Made by a program: the position numbers and the translations under genes. The notes below the pieces were generated by a model. That model worked only from the letters and a program-made list of their open reading frames with translations, ran no database searches and was not told the origin of the DNA. Below are positions 43,664-52,395 of a stretch of DNA of 64,000 bases, piece by piece. Each line of letters begins with the position of its first letter. The first letter of the stretch is position 1. Source of the DNA: Pseudarthrobacter polychromogenes (GTDB lineage: Bacteria > Actinomycetota > Actinomycetes > Actinomycetales > Micrococcaceae); assembly GCF_014644495.1 (NCBI RefSeq), contig NZ_BMKU01000011.1, forward strand, positions 1-64,000. Reading direction: 5' to 3'.

Positions 43664-44362
43664 ATGCGTACGCACCAGCTTGTTTTGTCGTGGATCGAAA
43701 ACGAGCTTTCCGAGGGCCGGCTGACGGTCGGCGGCCGTCTTCCTGCCGAGCGCACGCTGGCCGAGCAGCTGAAGGTTTCACGCACGTCCGTACGGGAAGC
43801 GATCCGGATCCTCGAAGCCATGGGGGTGGTCCGGGCCGGGGTTGGCTCGGGCCCGGATGCCGGGACGGTGGTCATTTCGGATCCGACGGCGGCACTTGGC
43901 TCAGCACTGCGGCTGCACGTTGCCACGCAGCACCTTCCGGTGGCGGACATTGTTGAAACCCGGGTCCTCCTGGAGTCCTGGGCGGCATCAAAGGCAAGCC
44001 CGCAGGCCCCGGAGCTGGAGGCGGCCGGCAGACTGCTGGACGAGATGGCCGCTGAAGGGTTGGACGTTGACGAATTCCTGGCGCTGGACGTCCGGTTCCA
44101 CCTGGCCCTCGCGGATGCCGCGGGAAACGCCGTGGTCAGCGCAATGATGGGGTCGTTGCGCGAATCCATCCAGCGCTACGCCGCGCAGCTGACGTCCAAC
44201 CTGCCGGACTGGGAGGCCACAGCCTCGCGGCTGAAGGCGGAGCACCGAGAGATCCTTGCCGCCATCAGGAATGACGACGGCGACCACGCGGCACAGCTGG
44301 TGGCAGCGCACATCGAGGGGTATTACCGGGAAGCGGGGCTGGGCCTGCCCATCAGCTCCTGA
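43664..44362 (+). CDS. FadR/LldR subfamily GntR transcriptional regulator
   Basis: A 232-residue regulator with a GntR winged helix (RLPAERTLAEQLKVSRTSVR) and a FadR C-terminal helical ligand domain (FCD; EFLALDVRFHLALADAAGN). FCD-domain proteins sense hydroxy or carboxylic acids; with the neighbouring oxidase, lactate is a fair guess. ATG 43664 fits the family start; no ribosome binding site is clear and the operator is close, so the mRNA may be leaderless. Confidence 0.92.
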   Translation: MRTHQLVLSWIENELSEGRLTVGGRLPAERTLAEQLKVSRTSVREAIRILEAMGVVRAGVGSGPDAGTVVISDPTAALGSALRLHVATQHLPVADIVETRVLLESWAASKASPQAPELEAAGRLLDEMAAEGLDVDEFLALDVRFHLALADAAGNAVVSAMMGSLRESIQRYAAQLTSNLPDWEATASRLKAEHREILAAIRNDDGDHAAQLVAAHIEGYYREAGLGLPISS

Positions 44363-44375
44363 ACGAGGCTGGCGC

Positions 44376-45410
44376 TCAGCCGTGGACTGCCGTACGGGCT
44401 GCCTTTGCCGGACCGGTGCTGGCGCGTACCTCGAGCTTTGGCTGGTAGCGGCTGCCGGGAGCGTCGCTTTCCTCGTTGCGGATGAGGGCCCGCAGCTGGT
44501 GCCAGGCCTGCTCGCCCAGCTCGGTAATGGGAACAGCCGCCGTGGTGAGCGTCGGCGTCGTGTACTTTGCGAAGGGAATGTCGTCGAACCCGGTGACGGA
44601 GATGTCGCCGGGGACGTCCAGGCCCCGTTCATGCAGCCCGCTCATCAGGCCCATCGCCACCAGGTCGTTGAAGGCAAGGATCCCCGTGGCGCCGCTCTCC
44701 AGCACCGCATCCACCGCACCGTGCCCGGCATCGAAGTCCGAGCCTCCTTCCAGCATGGTGACCTCCACCTGCGGATGGGCCGCCTTGAAGGCCTCCAGGC
44801 CCTGAAGCCGGAGGTTGTTGGACGCGCTGCGCGGAGGACCTGCCAGGAAGGCGAGGCGGGTATGGCCCAGGTCCACCAGGTGTTCGGCGATATCCTGCAC
44901 GCCCTGGCCATAGTCCACCACCAGGCTGGGGACCCCTGCAGCGGCCGTGGTGCGGTTGATGAGGACCAGCGGCCGGAGGGACGGCGCAATCTCCTCCAGT
45001 TCGGCGTCGCTCATGCGGGGCGCGCAGAGGACCAGCCCGTCGCACCGCCGGCGTGCCTCACCCGCCAGGATGGTTTCCTCGCTGGAGACCTCAAAGGAAT
45101 CGGCGATGAGCACGCGGTACCCGTCCTGGGCGGCAGCCCGGCTCAAGCCACGGAGGATGGCCTGGAAGGTGGGGTTGGCCAGGTCCGGAACCACAATGCC
45201 GATGGTGTCTGTCTTGCCCAGGGCCAGGCTTCGGCCTACGGGGTTGGGCTGGTACTTCAGTTCGACCGCGGCCGCCCGGACCCGGGCAGCGATCTCGGGG
45301 TCCACCGTGAAGTTGCCATTCATGACGCGCGAAACCGTCGCGTGGGAGACGCCCGCCTTCACGGCAACATCCGCGATGCCGATCCTGCCCGATGCCGATT
45401 TCCTGACCAT
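44376..45410 (-). CDS. LacI family transcriptional regulator of the sugar-acid region
   Basis: A 344-residue repressor with helix-turn-helix GIADVAVKAGVSHATVSRVM, hinge YQPNPVGRSLALG and a sugar-binding core (IGIVVPDLANPTFQAILRGL). GGAAGGG lies upstream of ATG 45410. It is divergent from the aldarate operon. Three LacI-type palindromes lie in the 376-bp gap, and further copies precede the transporter genes 13-15 kb away, so it probably controls all of them. Confidence 0.92.
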   Translation of the reverse strand: MVRKSASGRIGIADVAVKAGVSHATVSRVMNGNFTVDPEIAARVRAAAVELKYQPNPVGRSLALGKTDTIGIVVPDLANPTFQAILRGLSRAAAQDGYRVLIADSFEVSSEETILAGEARRRCDGLVLCAPRMSDAELEEIAPSLRPLVLINRTTAAAGVPSLVVDYGQGVQDIAEHLVDLGHTRLAFLAGPPRSASNNLRLQGLEAFKAAHPQVEVTMLEGGSDFDAGHGAVDAVLESGATGILAFNDLVAMGLMSGLHERGLDVPGDISVTGFDDIPFAKYTTPTLTTAAVPITELGEQAWHQLRALIRNEESDAPGSRYQPKLEVRASTGPAKAARTAVHG

Positions 45411-45535
45411 GCGTGGTCCCTTCCTTCGCGCCGCGGCCGGCAGGTGGCGGCGCCGTTCCATTGCAGGGCAGGATCCGAACCGACTGGCGGCGTACTCGTC
45501 AAAGCATGTAGTGAGTGACAGCATATAACGGGACG

Positions 45536-45549
45536 GGAAAGCGATTTCT
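45536..45549. promoter_or_regulatory. LacI-type operator a
   Basis: GGAAAGCGATTTCT, 12 of 14 positions of AGAAARCGYTTTCT. It is 126 bp upstream of the LacI gene start and 78 bp from operator b (centre to centre); likely autoregulation. Confidence 0.5.
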
Positions 45550-45613
45550 CTTCTTTTCCCACTTTTTCCCGCCAAATTTCCCGTTCTTTCCCGGACTTGA
45601 ACCCGGATCTGGC

Positions 45614-45627
45614 AGAAAACGCTTTCT
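45614..45627. promoter_or_regulatory. LacI-type operator b
   Basis: AGAAAACGCTTTCT, a near-perfect palindrome around a central CG. It lies upstream of a TTGACG hexamer (45645-45650) that may be the -35 box of the aldarate operon. Confidence 0.7.
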
Positions 45628-45689
45628 TGCAACCCTCCCAATGCTTGACGGATGAGCGATCGGATTGATACAACTCATATAGCAGCCTG

Positions 45690-45703
45690 AGAAAACGCTT
45701 TCT
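45690..45703. promoter_or_regulatory. LacI-type operator c
   Basis: AGAAAACGCTTTCT, identical to operator b and 76 bp downstream of it. It is 83 bp before the Gfo/Idh start, probably just after the transcription start. The near-equal 78- and 76-bp spacings suggest looping. The rest of the 45411-45786 gap holds no gene I can see. Confidence 0.7.
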
Positions 45704-45786
45704 GAGGCAAGGTACAAAGAAGCACCACATCGTCACTGAACAGCGGCCCATCCGGCCGGATCTTGCGTCTTCGAAAGGGACCCTTC

Positions 45787-47244
45787 ATGGTCAACACAGC
45801 CGAGTCGACTTCCGCCCCAGAGTCCCGGTTCGAACCCGCGGACGGCACCCAAGCTGCTGCCGCCGCCGGTGCACCCGCCCGCCACGGCGGCAAAGCCCGC
45901 ATTGCGCTGATCGGCACCGGCGGGCGCTCCGAGATGTACATCCGTGCCATTTTCGGCAAGCACGCGGACACCGCCGAGCTGGTGGCCTTCTCGGACGTGA
46001 ACCCCGGCCGTGTGGAGTTCTACCAGAAGCTCATCCAGGAACTGGGTGCGCCGGGTCCGGTCGCGTCGTTCGATCCCGCCGACCTCACCGCCTTCATCCA
46101 GGCCAACTCCATCGACCGCGTCGTGGTGACCACCCCTGACTACACCCATGCGGACTACATCGTGGAGGCACTGCGCGCAGGCGCCGACGTCGTCGTCGAA
46201 AAGCCCCTCACCATCGACGCCGAAGGCTGCCGCCGCATCACCCAGGCCGTGCACGAGACCGGCCGCAACGTGGTGGTCACCTTCAACTACCGCTATTCGC
46301 CGCGCAACAGCGCCCTCAAGGAAATCATCCAGAGCGGCGTGATCGGCAAGGTCACGTCCATCGATTTCAGCTGGGTCCTGGACACCGTCCACGGCGCCGA
46401 CTACTTCCGCCGCTGGCACCGGGAAAAGAAGAACTCCGGGGGCCTGCTGATCCACAAGGCCTCGCACCACTTCGACCTGGTCAACTGGTGGATCGACGAC
46501 GTTCCCGAGCGCGTCTTCGCCTCCGGCGGCCTGAAGTTCTACGGCGACAAAAACGCCGCCGAGCGCGGCCTGGGTCCCCGCCCCGAGCGCGGCACGCCCA
46601 GCGCCGATGCCCCCGCCGGCGCGGAGAAGGACCCCTTCACCCTTGACCTGCGGGAGGACGAGCGCCTCAAAGCCCTCTTCCTGGACAACGAGCACTACGA
46701 CGGATACCGCCGCGACCAGGACGTCTTCACCGGCGGCATCACTATCGAGGACAACCTCGCGCTCGTGGTGGAATACCAGGGCGGGCCCCGCCTCAGCTAC
46801 TCGCTGAACGCCCACAGCCCCTGGGAGGGCTACCGGGTAGCGGTCAATGGCACCGAAGGCCGGGCCGAGCTCGAAGTGGTGGAACGCGCCGCCGTCACGT
46901 CCAGCACGGACAAGAAGACCGTGGTGGACCCCAGCGCCACCCCCATCGAAGAGGATGACGCCATCCGCCGCAACGGCGAACGCCTGGTGGTCCAGCGCCA
47001 CTGGGAAGCCGCCTACGAGGTGCCGATCGTCAACGGCGAAGGCGGCCACGGCGGCGGTGACGAGCTCCTGCTTTCGGACCTCTTCAACGGTCCGGGCGAG
47101 GACCCGCTGGGACGCCCCTCGGGCTACCTGGACGGGCTGCGCTCCGTCTCCGTCGGCATCGCCGGCAACCGCTCCCTCGAGTCCTCCCTGCCCGTACGCA
47201 TCGAGGACCTGGACCTCGGCGTCGACCTCCGCCGCGGCAACTGA
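45787..47244 (+). CDS. Gfo/Idh/MocA family oxidoreductase (long form)
   Basis: A 485-residue NAD(P)-dependent oxidoreductase. The Rossmann start is RIALIGTGGRSEMYIRA, and the catalytic motif DVVVEKPLTIDAEG keeps the EKP lysine. A long insertion at about 255-320 contains DPFTLDLREDERLKALF. AAAGGGA precedes ATG 45787. It is the first gene of the operon next to the LacI regulator. The substrate is unknown; oxidation of a sugar or uronate derivative before dehydration would fit the neighbours. Confidence 0.88.
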   Translation: MVNTAESTSAPESRFEPADGTQAAAAAGAPARHGGKARIALIGTGGRSEMYIRAIFGKHADTAELVAFSDVNPGRVEFYQKLIQELGAPGPVASFDPADLTAFIQANSIDRVVVTTPDYTHADYIVEALRAGADVVVEKPLTIDAEGCRRITQAVHETGRNVVVTFNYRYSPRNSALKEIIQSGVIGKVTSIDFSWVLDTVHGADYFRRWHREKKNSGGLLIHKASHHFDLVNWWIDDVPERVFASGGLKFYGDKNAAERGLGPRPERGTPSADAPAGAEKDPFTLDLREDERLKALFLDNEHYDGYRRDQDVFTGGITIEDNLALVVEYQGGPRLSYSLNAHSPWEGYRVAVNGTEGRAELEVVERAAVTSSTDKKTVVDPSATPIEEDDAIRRNGERLVVQRHWEAAYEVPIVNGEGGHGGGDELLLSDLFNGPGEDPLGRPSGYLDGLRSVSVGIAGNRSLESSLPVRIEDLDLGVDLRRGN

Positions 47245-47276
47245 ATCCTGCCCGGGAACCAACCGAAGGAATAACC

Positions 47277-48242
47277 ATGAGCAGGATCTTTGTCACGGGC
47301 GGCGCCGGCCGCCTGGGCCGCAGTGTTGTGGCGGGGCTCGCCGCAAAGGGCCATCACGTCATCTCGGTGGACCGCGACGCCGTTCCGGCGGACCAGCTGC
47401 CCGCCGGCGTCGTGCAGGAAACGGCCGACCTCCTGGCCCCGGGCGAGGCGCTGCGCCTGCTCCGGGACACCACGCCCGACGCCGTCATCCACCTTGCCGC
47501 CATAGCCGTCCCGTTCAGCGCGCCCGAGGACGTCATCTTCGCCACGAACACGCGGCTCGCGTTCGCCGTGATCAGCGCGGCCACCGAAGTGGGCGTGCAG
47601 AAGATTGTCACGGCCAGCAGTCCCACCGTGCTGGGCTACGGTTCGCCGGCGGGCTGGCTGCCGCCGTCGTTCCCGCTGGATGAGCGGACGCCGCCGCGGC
47701 CGTGGAACGCCTACGCGCTGTCCAAACTCATCGCGGAGCAGACCGTCCAGGCCTTCGCTGCAGCACAGGGCGAGAAGATCCGTTACGCGGCGTTCCGCCC
47801 CTGCTACGTGATCTCGCCGGAGGAATGGGAGGGCGCGCCGACGCAGCAGGGCCACACCCTTGCTGAGCGGCTGGCCGATCCCGCACTGTCCGCGCCCGCG
47901 CTGTTCAACTACGTGGATGCCCGGGACGTGGCGGACTTCCTGGACCTGCTGCTGGAGAAGATGCCGTCCATCCCCAACGGGGAAACCTTCTTTGTAGGAG
48001 CCGCGGACGCCCTTGCCACAGCACCGCTGGCCGAACTGATGCCGAAATTCCTGCCCGGAAGCGAAGCCCTCAGCGCAGGACTCACCGGAACCAGCCCGGC
48101 CTTCTCCATCGCCAAAGCCCAGGAACTCCTGGGCTGGCACCCCACGCGCAGCTGGCGCACCGAACTCAAGTCCAACACCCCACTCAACGACGAGAGCTCC
48201 GCGCTGGTCAGCGCCGGCAGTGGAGCCAAGGAGACACCATGA
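47277..48242 (+). CDS. NAD-dependent epimerase/dehydratase family protein (possible uronate dehydrogenase)
   Basis: A 321-residue short-chain (extended) dehydrogenase with the NAD motif IFVTGGAGRLGRSVV, a substrate serine region TASSPTVLGYG and the catalytic YXXXK in NAYALSKL. In the setting of aldarate genes a uronate dehydrogenase role (uronate to aldarolactone) is attractive, although the protein is longer than classic Udh (about 265 residues). The stop overlaps the kdgD start in ATGA. Confidence 0.85.
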   Translation: MSRIFVTGGAGRLGRSVVAGLAAKGHHVISVDRDAVPADQLPAGVVQETADLLAPGEALRLLRDTTPDAVIHLAAIAVPFSAPEDVIFATNTRLAFAVISAATEVGVQKIVTASSPTVLGYGSPAGWLPPSFPLDERTPPRPWNAYALSKLIAEQTVQAFAAAQGEKIRYAAFRPCYVISPEEWEGAPTQQGHTLAERLADPALSAPALFNYVDARDVADFLDLLLEKMPSIPNGETFFVGAADALATAPLAELMPKFLPGSEALSAGLTGTSPAFSIAKAQELLGWHPTRSWRTELKSNTPLNDESSALVSAGSGAKETP

Positions 48243-49144
48243 AATTCGACGGCGTACTGTTCTTCCCCGTCACCCCGTTCACGCCCGAAGGCACTGTTGA
48301 CGTTGAGCTGCTGAAGGAACACATCGGCTCCCGGCTTCCGTTCGGGCCCGGCGGCGTGTTCCCCGCCTGCGGCACCGGCGAATTCCACGCCCTCAGCATC
48401 GAGGAGGTCCGCACCGTGGTGACGGCCGCCGTCGAGGTCGTTGCCGGACAGGTCCCGGTAGTCGCCGGCGCCGGAGGGCCGCTGGGCCATGCGATTGCCG
48501 CCGCCCGCGCCGCGGAAGAAGCAGGCGCCGACGCCCTCCTGGTGCTCCCGCCGTATTTGGTCACCGGCCCCACCGACGGGCTTGTGGCCTACATCGAGGC
48601 CGTGGCCAATGCCAGCAGCCTGCCGGTGATTGTCTACCACCGCGGCAACGCAAAGTTCACCGCCGCTTCGATGGCCCGGCTGGCTGGCAATCCCAAGGTC
48701 GTCGGCTTCAAGGACGGGCTGGGAGACGTTGGCCTGGCCCAGGAAATCGTCTCTGCGGTGCGTGCCACCGGACGCCAGGACTTCGCCCTCTTCAACGGCC
48801 TGCTGACCGCCGAACTGACCCAGGGCGCCTACCGCGGACTGGGCATCCCGTTGTACTCTTCCGCGGCATTCGCCATGGCCCCGGAGATCGCCAAGGCCTA
48901 TTACGACGCCTACGAAGCCGGCGATGAGGACCGCCGCAACGCCCTGCTGGAAGGCTTCTACGCACCGCTGGTACGCCTCCGCGACCAGACGCCCGGTTTC
49001 GGTGTTTCGCTGATCAAGGCAGGCCTGCGGCTGGGCGGACTTCCCGTCGGCTCCGTGCGCCCGCCGCTGGTGGATCCCACCGAGGAGCAGTTGGTGCAGC
49101 TGAAGGCCATCCTCGCCAAGGGCTACGAGCTGGCTGGCCGCTGA
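48239..49144 (+). CDS. kdgD: 5-dehydro-4-deoxyglucarate dehydratase
   Basis: A 301-residue member of the dihydrodipicolinate synthase/N-acetylneuraminate lyase superfamily. The Schiff-base lysine is Lys158 in VVGFKDGLGD and the catalytic tyrosine is Tyr133 in VYHRGN. The sequence GVLFFPVTPF and GVFPACGTGEF at the N-terminus match the decarboxylating dehydratase that makes 2,5-dioxopentanoate (2-oxoglutarate semialdehyde) and CO2. Coupled to both neighbours by stop/start overlaps. Confidence 0.92.
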   Translation: MKFDGVLFFPVTPFTPEGTVDVELLKEHIGSRLPFGPGGVFPACGTGEFHALSIEEVRTVVTAAVEVVAGQVPVVAGAGGPLGHAIAAARAAEEAGADALLVLPPYLVTGPTDGLVAYIEAVANASSLPVIVYHRGNAKFTAASMARLAGNPKVVGFKDGLGDVGLAQEIVSAVRATGRQDFALFNGLLTAELTQGAYRGLGIPLYSSAAFAMAPEIAKAYYDAYEAGDEDRRNALLEGFYAPLVRLRDQTPGFGVSLIKAGLRLGGLPVGSVRPPLVDPTEEQLVQLKAILAKGYELAGR

Positions 49145-50247
49145 TGAGCGCCCCCGCGGCTGTTGCCGTCCGCACGAAACCGCGCATCACGGGCCTCACC
49201 ACCCGCCTCATCACGGTTCCGCTGCGCCGCAGCTGGGGCGTGGAAGCACCGGAAAACCACGTGATCGTCACAGAGATCCATACGGACGACGGCGGCGCGG
49301 GGCACGGTTTCTCCTGGACCCCCACCATTGGTCCGCAGGCGGCTAAGGCCCTGCTGGACTACGACATCGCCCCGTTCGTTACCGGGCTGCCCGCGAACCC
49401 GGAAACGGTGTGGGATGCGCTGTGGAAGCGGCTGCACGAGGCCGGGGGCGGGGGACTGACCACCATCGCCATGGCCGGCGTGGACCTGGCCCTGTGGGAC
49501 CTCCAGGCATCGCGGGCCCACACCTCCGTGACCGGACTCCTGGGGCAGCGCCAGGCATCCGCGGAGGTTTACGGCTCCGGGGTGAACCTGCACTACACGC
49601 TCGAGGAACTCGTGGCGCAGACCGAGCGCTGGGTTGCCGCCGGGCATCAGGCGGTCAAGATCAAGGTGGGCAAGCCGGACATCCGCGAGGACGCCGAACG
49701 GGTTGCCGCTGTCCGGTCCGTCCTGGGGCCGGACCGGAAGCTGATGATCGACGCCAACCAGCGCTGGGACCTCCCCACCACCCTCAAAGCCCTGGACGTG
49801 CTGGCCGGCTTCGGGCTGGAGTGGCTTGAGGAACCCATCCGGGCTGACGACCTCTGGGCCTACCGCAGGCTCCGGAAGCACTCGCCCGTACCCATCGCCC
49901 TCGGCGAAAACCTGCACACCATCTACCGCTTCCGCGATTTCATAGAGGCGGAAGCAGTGGACATCATCCAGCCGAACATCATCCGGGTGGGCGGCATCAC
50001 CCCCTTTAGGCGCATCGTGGAACTTGCCCGGACCAACAGCATCAGGGTCATGCCGCACCTGCTGCCGGAGCTGTCCGGCCAGCTGGCGCTGACGCTTGCG
50101 GAGCCCACCCTGGTGGAAGACGTGGAGGAGGCATCCTTTGAGCAGCTGGGGATCCTGGCAGGACCTTCGCCGGTACGGTTCAGCAACAGCCGGGTGACCC
50201 TCACCAACCAGCCCGGACTCGGCTTCCGCTTCGCCGACGCGCGCTAG
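49144..50247 (+). CDS. Enolase-superfamily sugar-acid dehydratase (mandelate racemase subgroup)
   Basis: A 367-residue barrel enzyme. Catalytic residues expected for the mandelate racemase subgroup are present: KIK (Lys172, Lys174), metal ligands Asp203 (IDANQRW), Glu229 (LEEPI) and Glu255 (GEN), and the general base His305 (MPHLLPE). In this operon, next to kdgD, glucarate or galactarate dehydration to 5-keto-4-deoxyglucarate is the natural guess; other acid sugars are possible. Its ATG overlaps the kdgD stop by one base (TGATG). Confidence 0.9.
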   Translation: MSAPAAVAVRTKPRITGLTTRLITVPLRRSWGVEAPENHVIVTEIHTDDGGAGHGFSWTPTIGPQAAKALLDYDIAPFVTGLPANPETVWDALWKRLHEAGGGGLTTIAMAGVDLALWDLQASRAHTSVTGLLGQRQASAEVYGSGVNLHYTLEELVAQTERWVAAGHQAVKIKVGKPDIREDAERVAAVRSVLGPDRKLMIDANQRWDLPTTLKALDVLAGFGLEWLEEPIRADDLWAYRRLRKHSPVPIALGENLHTIYRFRDFIEAEAVDIIQPNIIRVGGITPFRRIVELARTNSIRVMPHLLPELSGQLALTLAEPTLVEDVEEASFEQLGILAGPSPVRFSNSRVTLTNQPGLGFRFADAR

Positions 50248-50314
50248 AGCAGGGCCACCCAGACCTGATGACTCCTGACACGATGAATCCAGACCCACAG
50301 AACAGGTACCCCAA

Positions 50315-51766
50315 GTGACAACTGCAACCCTTTCCCTGTCCGAGCTCACGGCTGCCGCCACCCAGGCCGCCAAAATCTCTGCAGCTTCATCGGATGCTCA
50401 CCGCGCTGCCTGGCTCACTGCCGTAGCTGGCGCGCTCGACGCGAACGCCGCCGAACTGGTGGAGATTGCCGATTCCGAGACCAGCCTTGGCGCAGCCCGC
50501 CTCACCGGCGAAGTGGCCCGGACAACCGGCCAGCTGCGCCTGTTTGCCCGAGTCATCACCGAGGGCTCTTACCTGGAAGCCGTGATCGACCACGCGGACC
50601 CCGCCTCCACGCCGCCCAAGCCGGACCTCCGGCGCATCCTGCGGCCCATCGGACCGGTTGCGGTCTTCTCCGCCTCCAACTTCCCGTTCGCTTTCTCCGT
50701 GGCCGGCGGCGACACTGCCTCGGCCCTGGCCGTGGGCTGCTCCGTCATTGTCAAGGCCCACTCGGGCCACCTCCGCCTTTCTGAGCGGACGGCGGAAATT
50801 GTCACCGAAGCACTGCGCGCAGCGGGTGCTCCGGAAGGCTTGTTCGCCCTGGTGAGCGGCCGCGAGGTGGGAACCGCGCTGGTCCAGGATCCGGCCATCA
50901 AGGCGGTGGGCTTCACCGGGTCCATCCCCGGCGGCCGTGCCCTCTTTGACCTTGCGACGTCCCGTCCGGACCCCATCCCGTTCTACGGCGAACTGGGCAG
51001 CCTGAACCCGGTGGTGGTGACCGGGGCCGCCCTGGCAGAGCGTGCCGGGCAGCTCGCGGAAGGCCTGGCGGGATCCTTCACCCTGGGCGCCGGACAGTTC
51101 TGCACCAAGCCCGGACTCGTCTTCATCCCCGCTGGAACGGACTTTGCCGCGAAAGTGGCGGCTGCCAGCAAGGACAAGCCTGCCCTGGGCATGCTCACCA
51201 GCCGGATTGCAGAGGCCTACCCGGACGGCCTGCGCAGCTTCGCGTCGGTGGACGGCGTGGATGTGGTCAGCGGCACCGTGGACCAGGACGCAGTGTCCGA
51301 CGGCGCCGCACCCGTGGTCTTTTCCACTTCCGCCGCAAAGGTTCTGGAGCGCCCCGAGGAACTGCTGGAAGAATGCTTCGGCCCCACCACCATGCTGATC
51401 GAGTACTCGGGCCAGGAGGAGCTGTCCGCGGTCCTGGCCAAGGTGCCGGGCAGCCTCACCGCCACCGTGCACGCACAGCCTGGCGAGGACGTGTCCGTTC
51501 TTGTGGACCAGCTTTCCGAGCTGGCCGGCCGCGTCCTCTTCGACGGCTGGCCCACCGGTGTGGCCGTCAACTGGGCCCAGCAGCACGGCGGCCCGTACCC
51601 GGCCACCACGTCCCTGTTCACCTCGGTAGGCGCGACGGCGGTCCGCCGCTTCCAGCGTCCGGTTGCTTACCAGGATGCGCCAGAGACGGTCCTGCACCCG
51701 GCCCTGCATGAAAGCAACCCCTTGGGCATCCCGCGCCGTGTGGACGGGGAACTCCGCCTCCCCTGA
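50315..51766 (+). CDS. Aldehyde dehydrogenase, probable 2,5-dioxovalerate (2-oxoglutarate semialdehyde) dehydrogenase
   Basis: A 483-residue NAD(P)-dependent dehydrogenase with Asn122 (SASNFPFAF), Lys147, the general base Glu226 (FYGELGSLNP) and the nucleophile Cys263 (GAGQFCTKPG). ASNFPFAFSVAGGDTASALA is characteristic of the 2-oxoglutarate semialdehyde group, which makes 2-oxoglutarate for the citric acid cycle. The start is GTG. It ends the operon; the 32-bp repeat array begins 2 nt after its stop codon. Confidence 0.92.
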   Translation: MTTATLSLSELTAAATQAAKISAASSDAHRAAWLTAVAGALDANAAELVEIADSETSLGAARLTGEVARTTGQLRLFARVITEGSYLEAVIDHADPASTPPKPDLRRILRPIGPVAVFSASNFPFAFSVAGGDTASALAVGCSVIVKAHSGHLRLSERTAEIVTEALRAAGAPEGLFALVSGREVGTALVQDPAIKAVGFTGSIPGGRALFDLATSRPDPIPFYGELGSLNPVVVTGAALAERAGQLAEGLAGSFTLGAGQFCTKPGLVFIPAGTDFAAKVAAASKDKPALGMLTSRIAEAYPDGLRSFASVDGVDVVSGTVDQDAVSDGAAPVVFSTSAAKVLERPEELLEECFGPTTMLIEYSGQEELSAVLAKVPGSLTATVHAQPGEDVSVLVDQLSELAGRVLFDGWPTGVAVNWAQQHGGPYPATTSLFTSVGATAVRRFQRPVAYQDAPETVLHPALHESNPLGIPRRVDGELRLP

Positions 51767-51767
51767 C

Positions 51768-51846
51768 ACGCCCTCTCAGTTGATGTCGCTTTAACCCAAA
51801 CGCTCTCTCAGTTGATGTTGCTTTAACCGAAACGCCCTCTCACTTG
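51768..51846 (+). repeat. 32-bp repeat array, left arm
   Basis: Two complete 32-bp units (51768-51799, 51800-51831) and the first 15 bp of a third, each beginning ACGCYCTCTCA. The third unit is cut by the insertion element and continues at 52469. They start right after the aldehyde dehydrogenase stop and read in the direction of that gene. Confidence 0.85.
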
Positions 51847-51848
51847 TG

Positions 51849-51904
51849 AACTGCTCCCCGGAAGTTGGACTGAGAAATTCAGTTTCGACTTCCGGGGAGC
51901 AGTT
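51849..51904 (+). promoter_or_regulatory. Hairpin spanning the left IS end and the orfA ribosome binding site
   Basis: Arms of about 17 bp, AACTGCTCCCCGGAAGT and its complement, pair across a 22-nt loop. The downstream arm contains GGGGAG, the ribosome binding site of orfA. Transcripts entering from outside would fold and hide it, while those starting inside would not; this resembles the known protection of IS10 and IS50 from read-through expression. Confidence 0.6.
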
Positions 51905-51906
51905 TT

Positions 51907-52395
51907 ATGCGTGCTATTTGTTCTTTGTCTGAGGTCCAGCGCGAGGCGGCGGTAGCGTGGTTTAGGAAGGGCGTTGGGTATCGGGCTGCGGCTCGTTTGC
52001 TTGAGACGCCTTGGGTGCCGGTCAGGGCACTGTATGGGCGATGGAGGATTCATGGGCAAGGAGTGCTGGTGAGCAAACCGGCGAAGTCGTACTCGTTTGA
52101 GTTCAAGCTGGCGTTAGTGGAACGGTTCCTCGCGGGCGAGACCGGCCCGGACCTGACTGCGGAGGCCGGTTTGTCCTCGCGTCAGGTGCTGCAAAAGTGG
52201 GTCCAGGCGTATCGCCGTGACGGTGCTGAAGCATTACGTCCCAAGGCCAAAGGCAGGCCTGCGAAGTCCTCGGCTCCACCTCCACCGGCGGAGTTACCTG
52301 AACTGGAACGGTTACGCCGGGAGAATGAGCGGCTCCGCGCGGAGGTGGCGTACTTGGGAAAACTGCGGGCCTTGAGGGATCAGGGACGACGCTGA
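51907..52395 (+). CDS. IS3-family transposase subunit OrfA (helix-turn-helix)
   Basis: A 162-residue OrfA of the IS150 type with two helix-turn-helix units (SEVQREAAVAWFRKGVGYRA; LVERFLAGETGPDLTAEAGL) and a C-terminal leucine-zipper-like segment (ELERLRRENERLRAEVAYLG). Normally a -1 frameshift near the end fuses it to the DDE integrase OrfB; here OrfB is deleted. OrfA alone can act as an inhibitor of related elements. Confidence 0.88.
   Translation: MRAICSLSEVQREAAVAWFRKGVGYRAAARLLETPWVPVRALYGRWRIHGQGVLVSKPAKSYSFEFKLALVERFLAGETGPDLTAEAGLSSRQVLQKWVQAYRRDGAEALRPKAKGRPAKSSAPPPPAELPELERLRRENERLRAEVAYLGKLRALRDQGRR

Noticed and set aside
45820..45845. tRNA-like GGTTCGAACCC string
   Set aside because: It lies in the coding start of the Gfo/Idh gene and no cloverleaf arms surround it.
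45733..47262. Open frame of over 500 codons antisense to the long Gfo/Idh gene
   Set aside because: Shadow frame; the sense frame has a Rossmann motif, EKP and a ribosome binding site.
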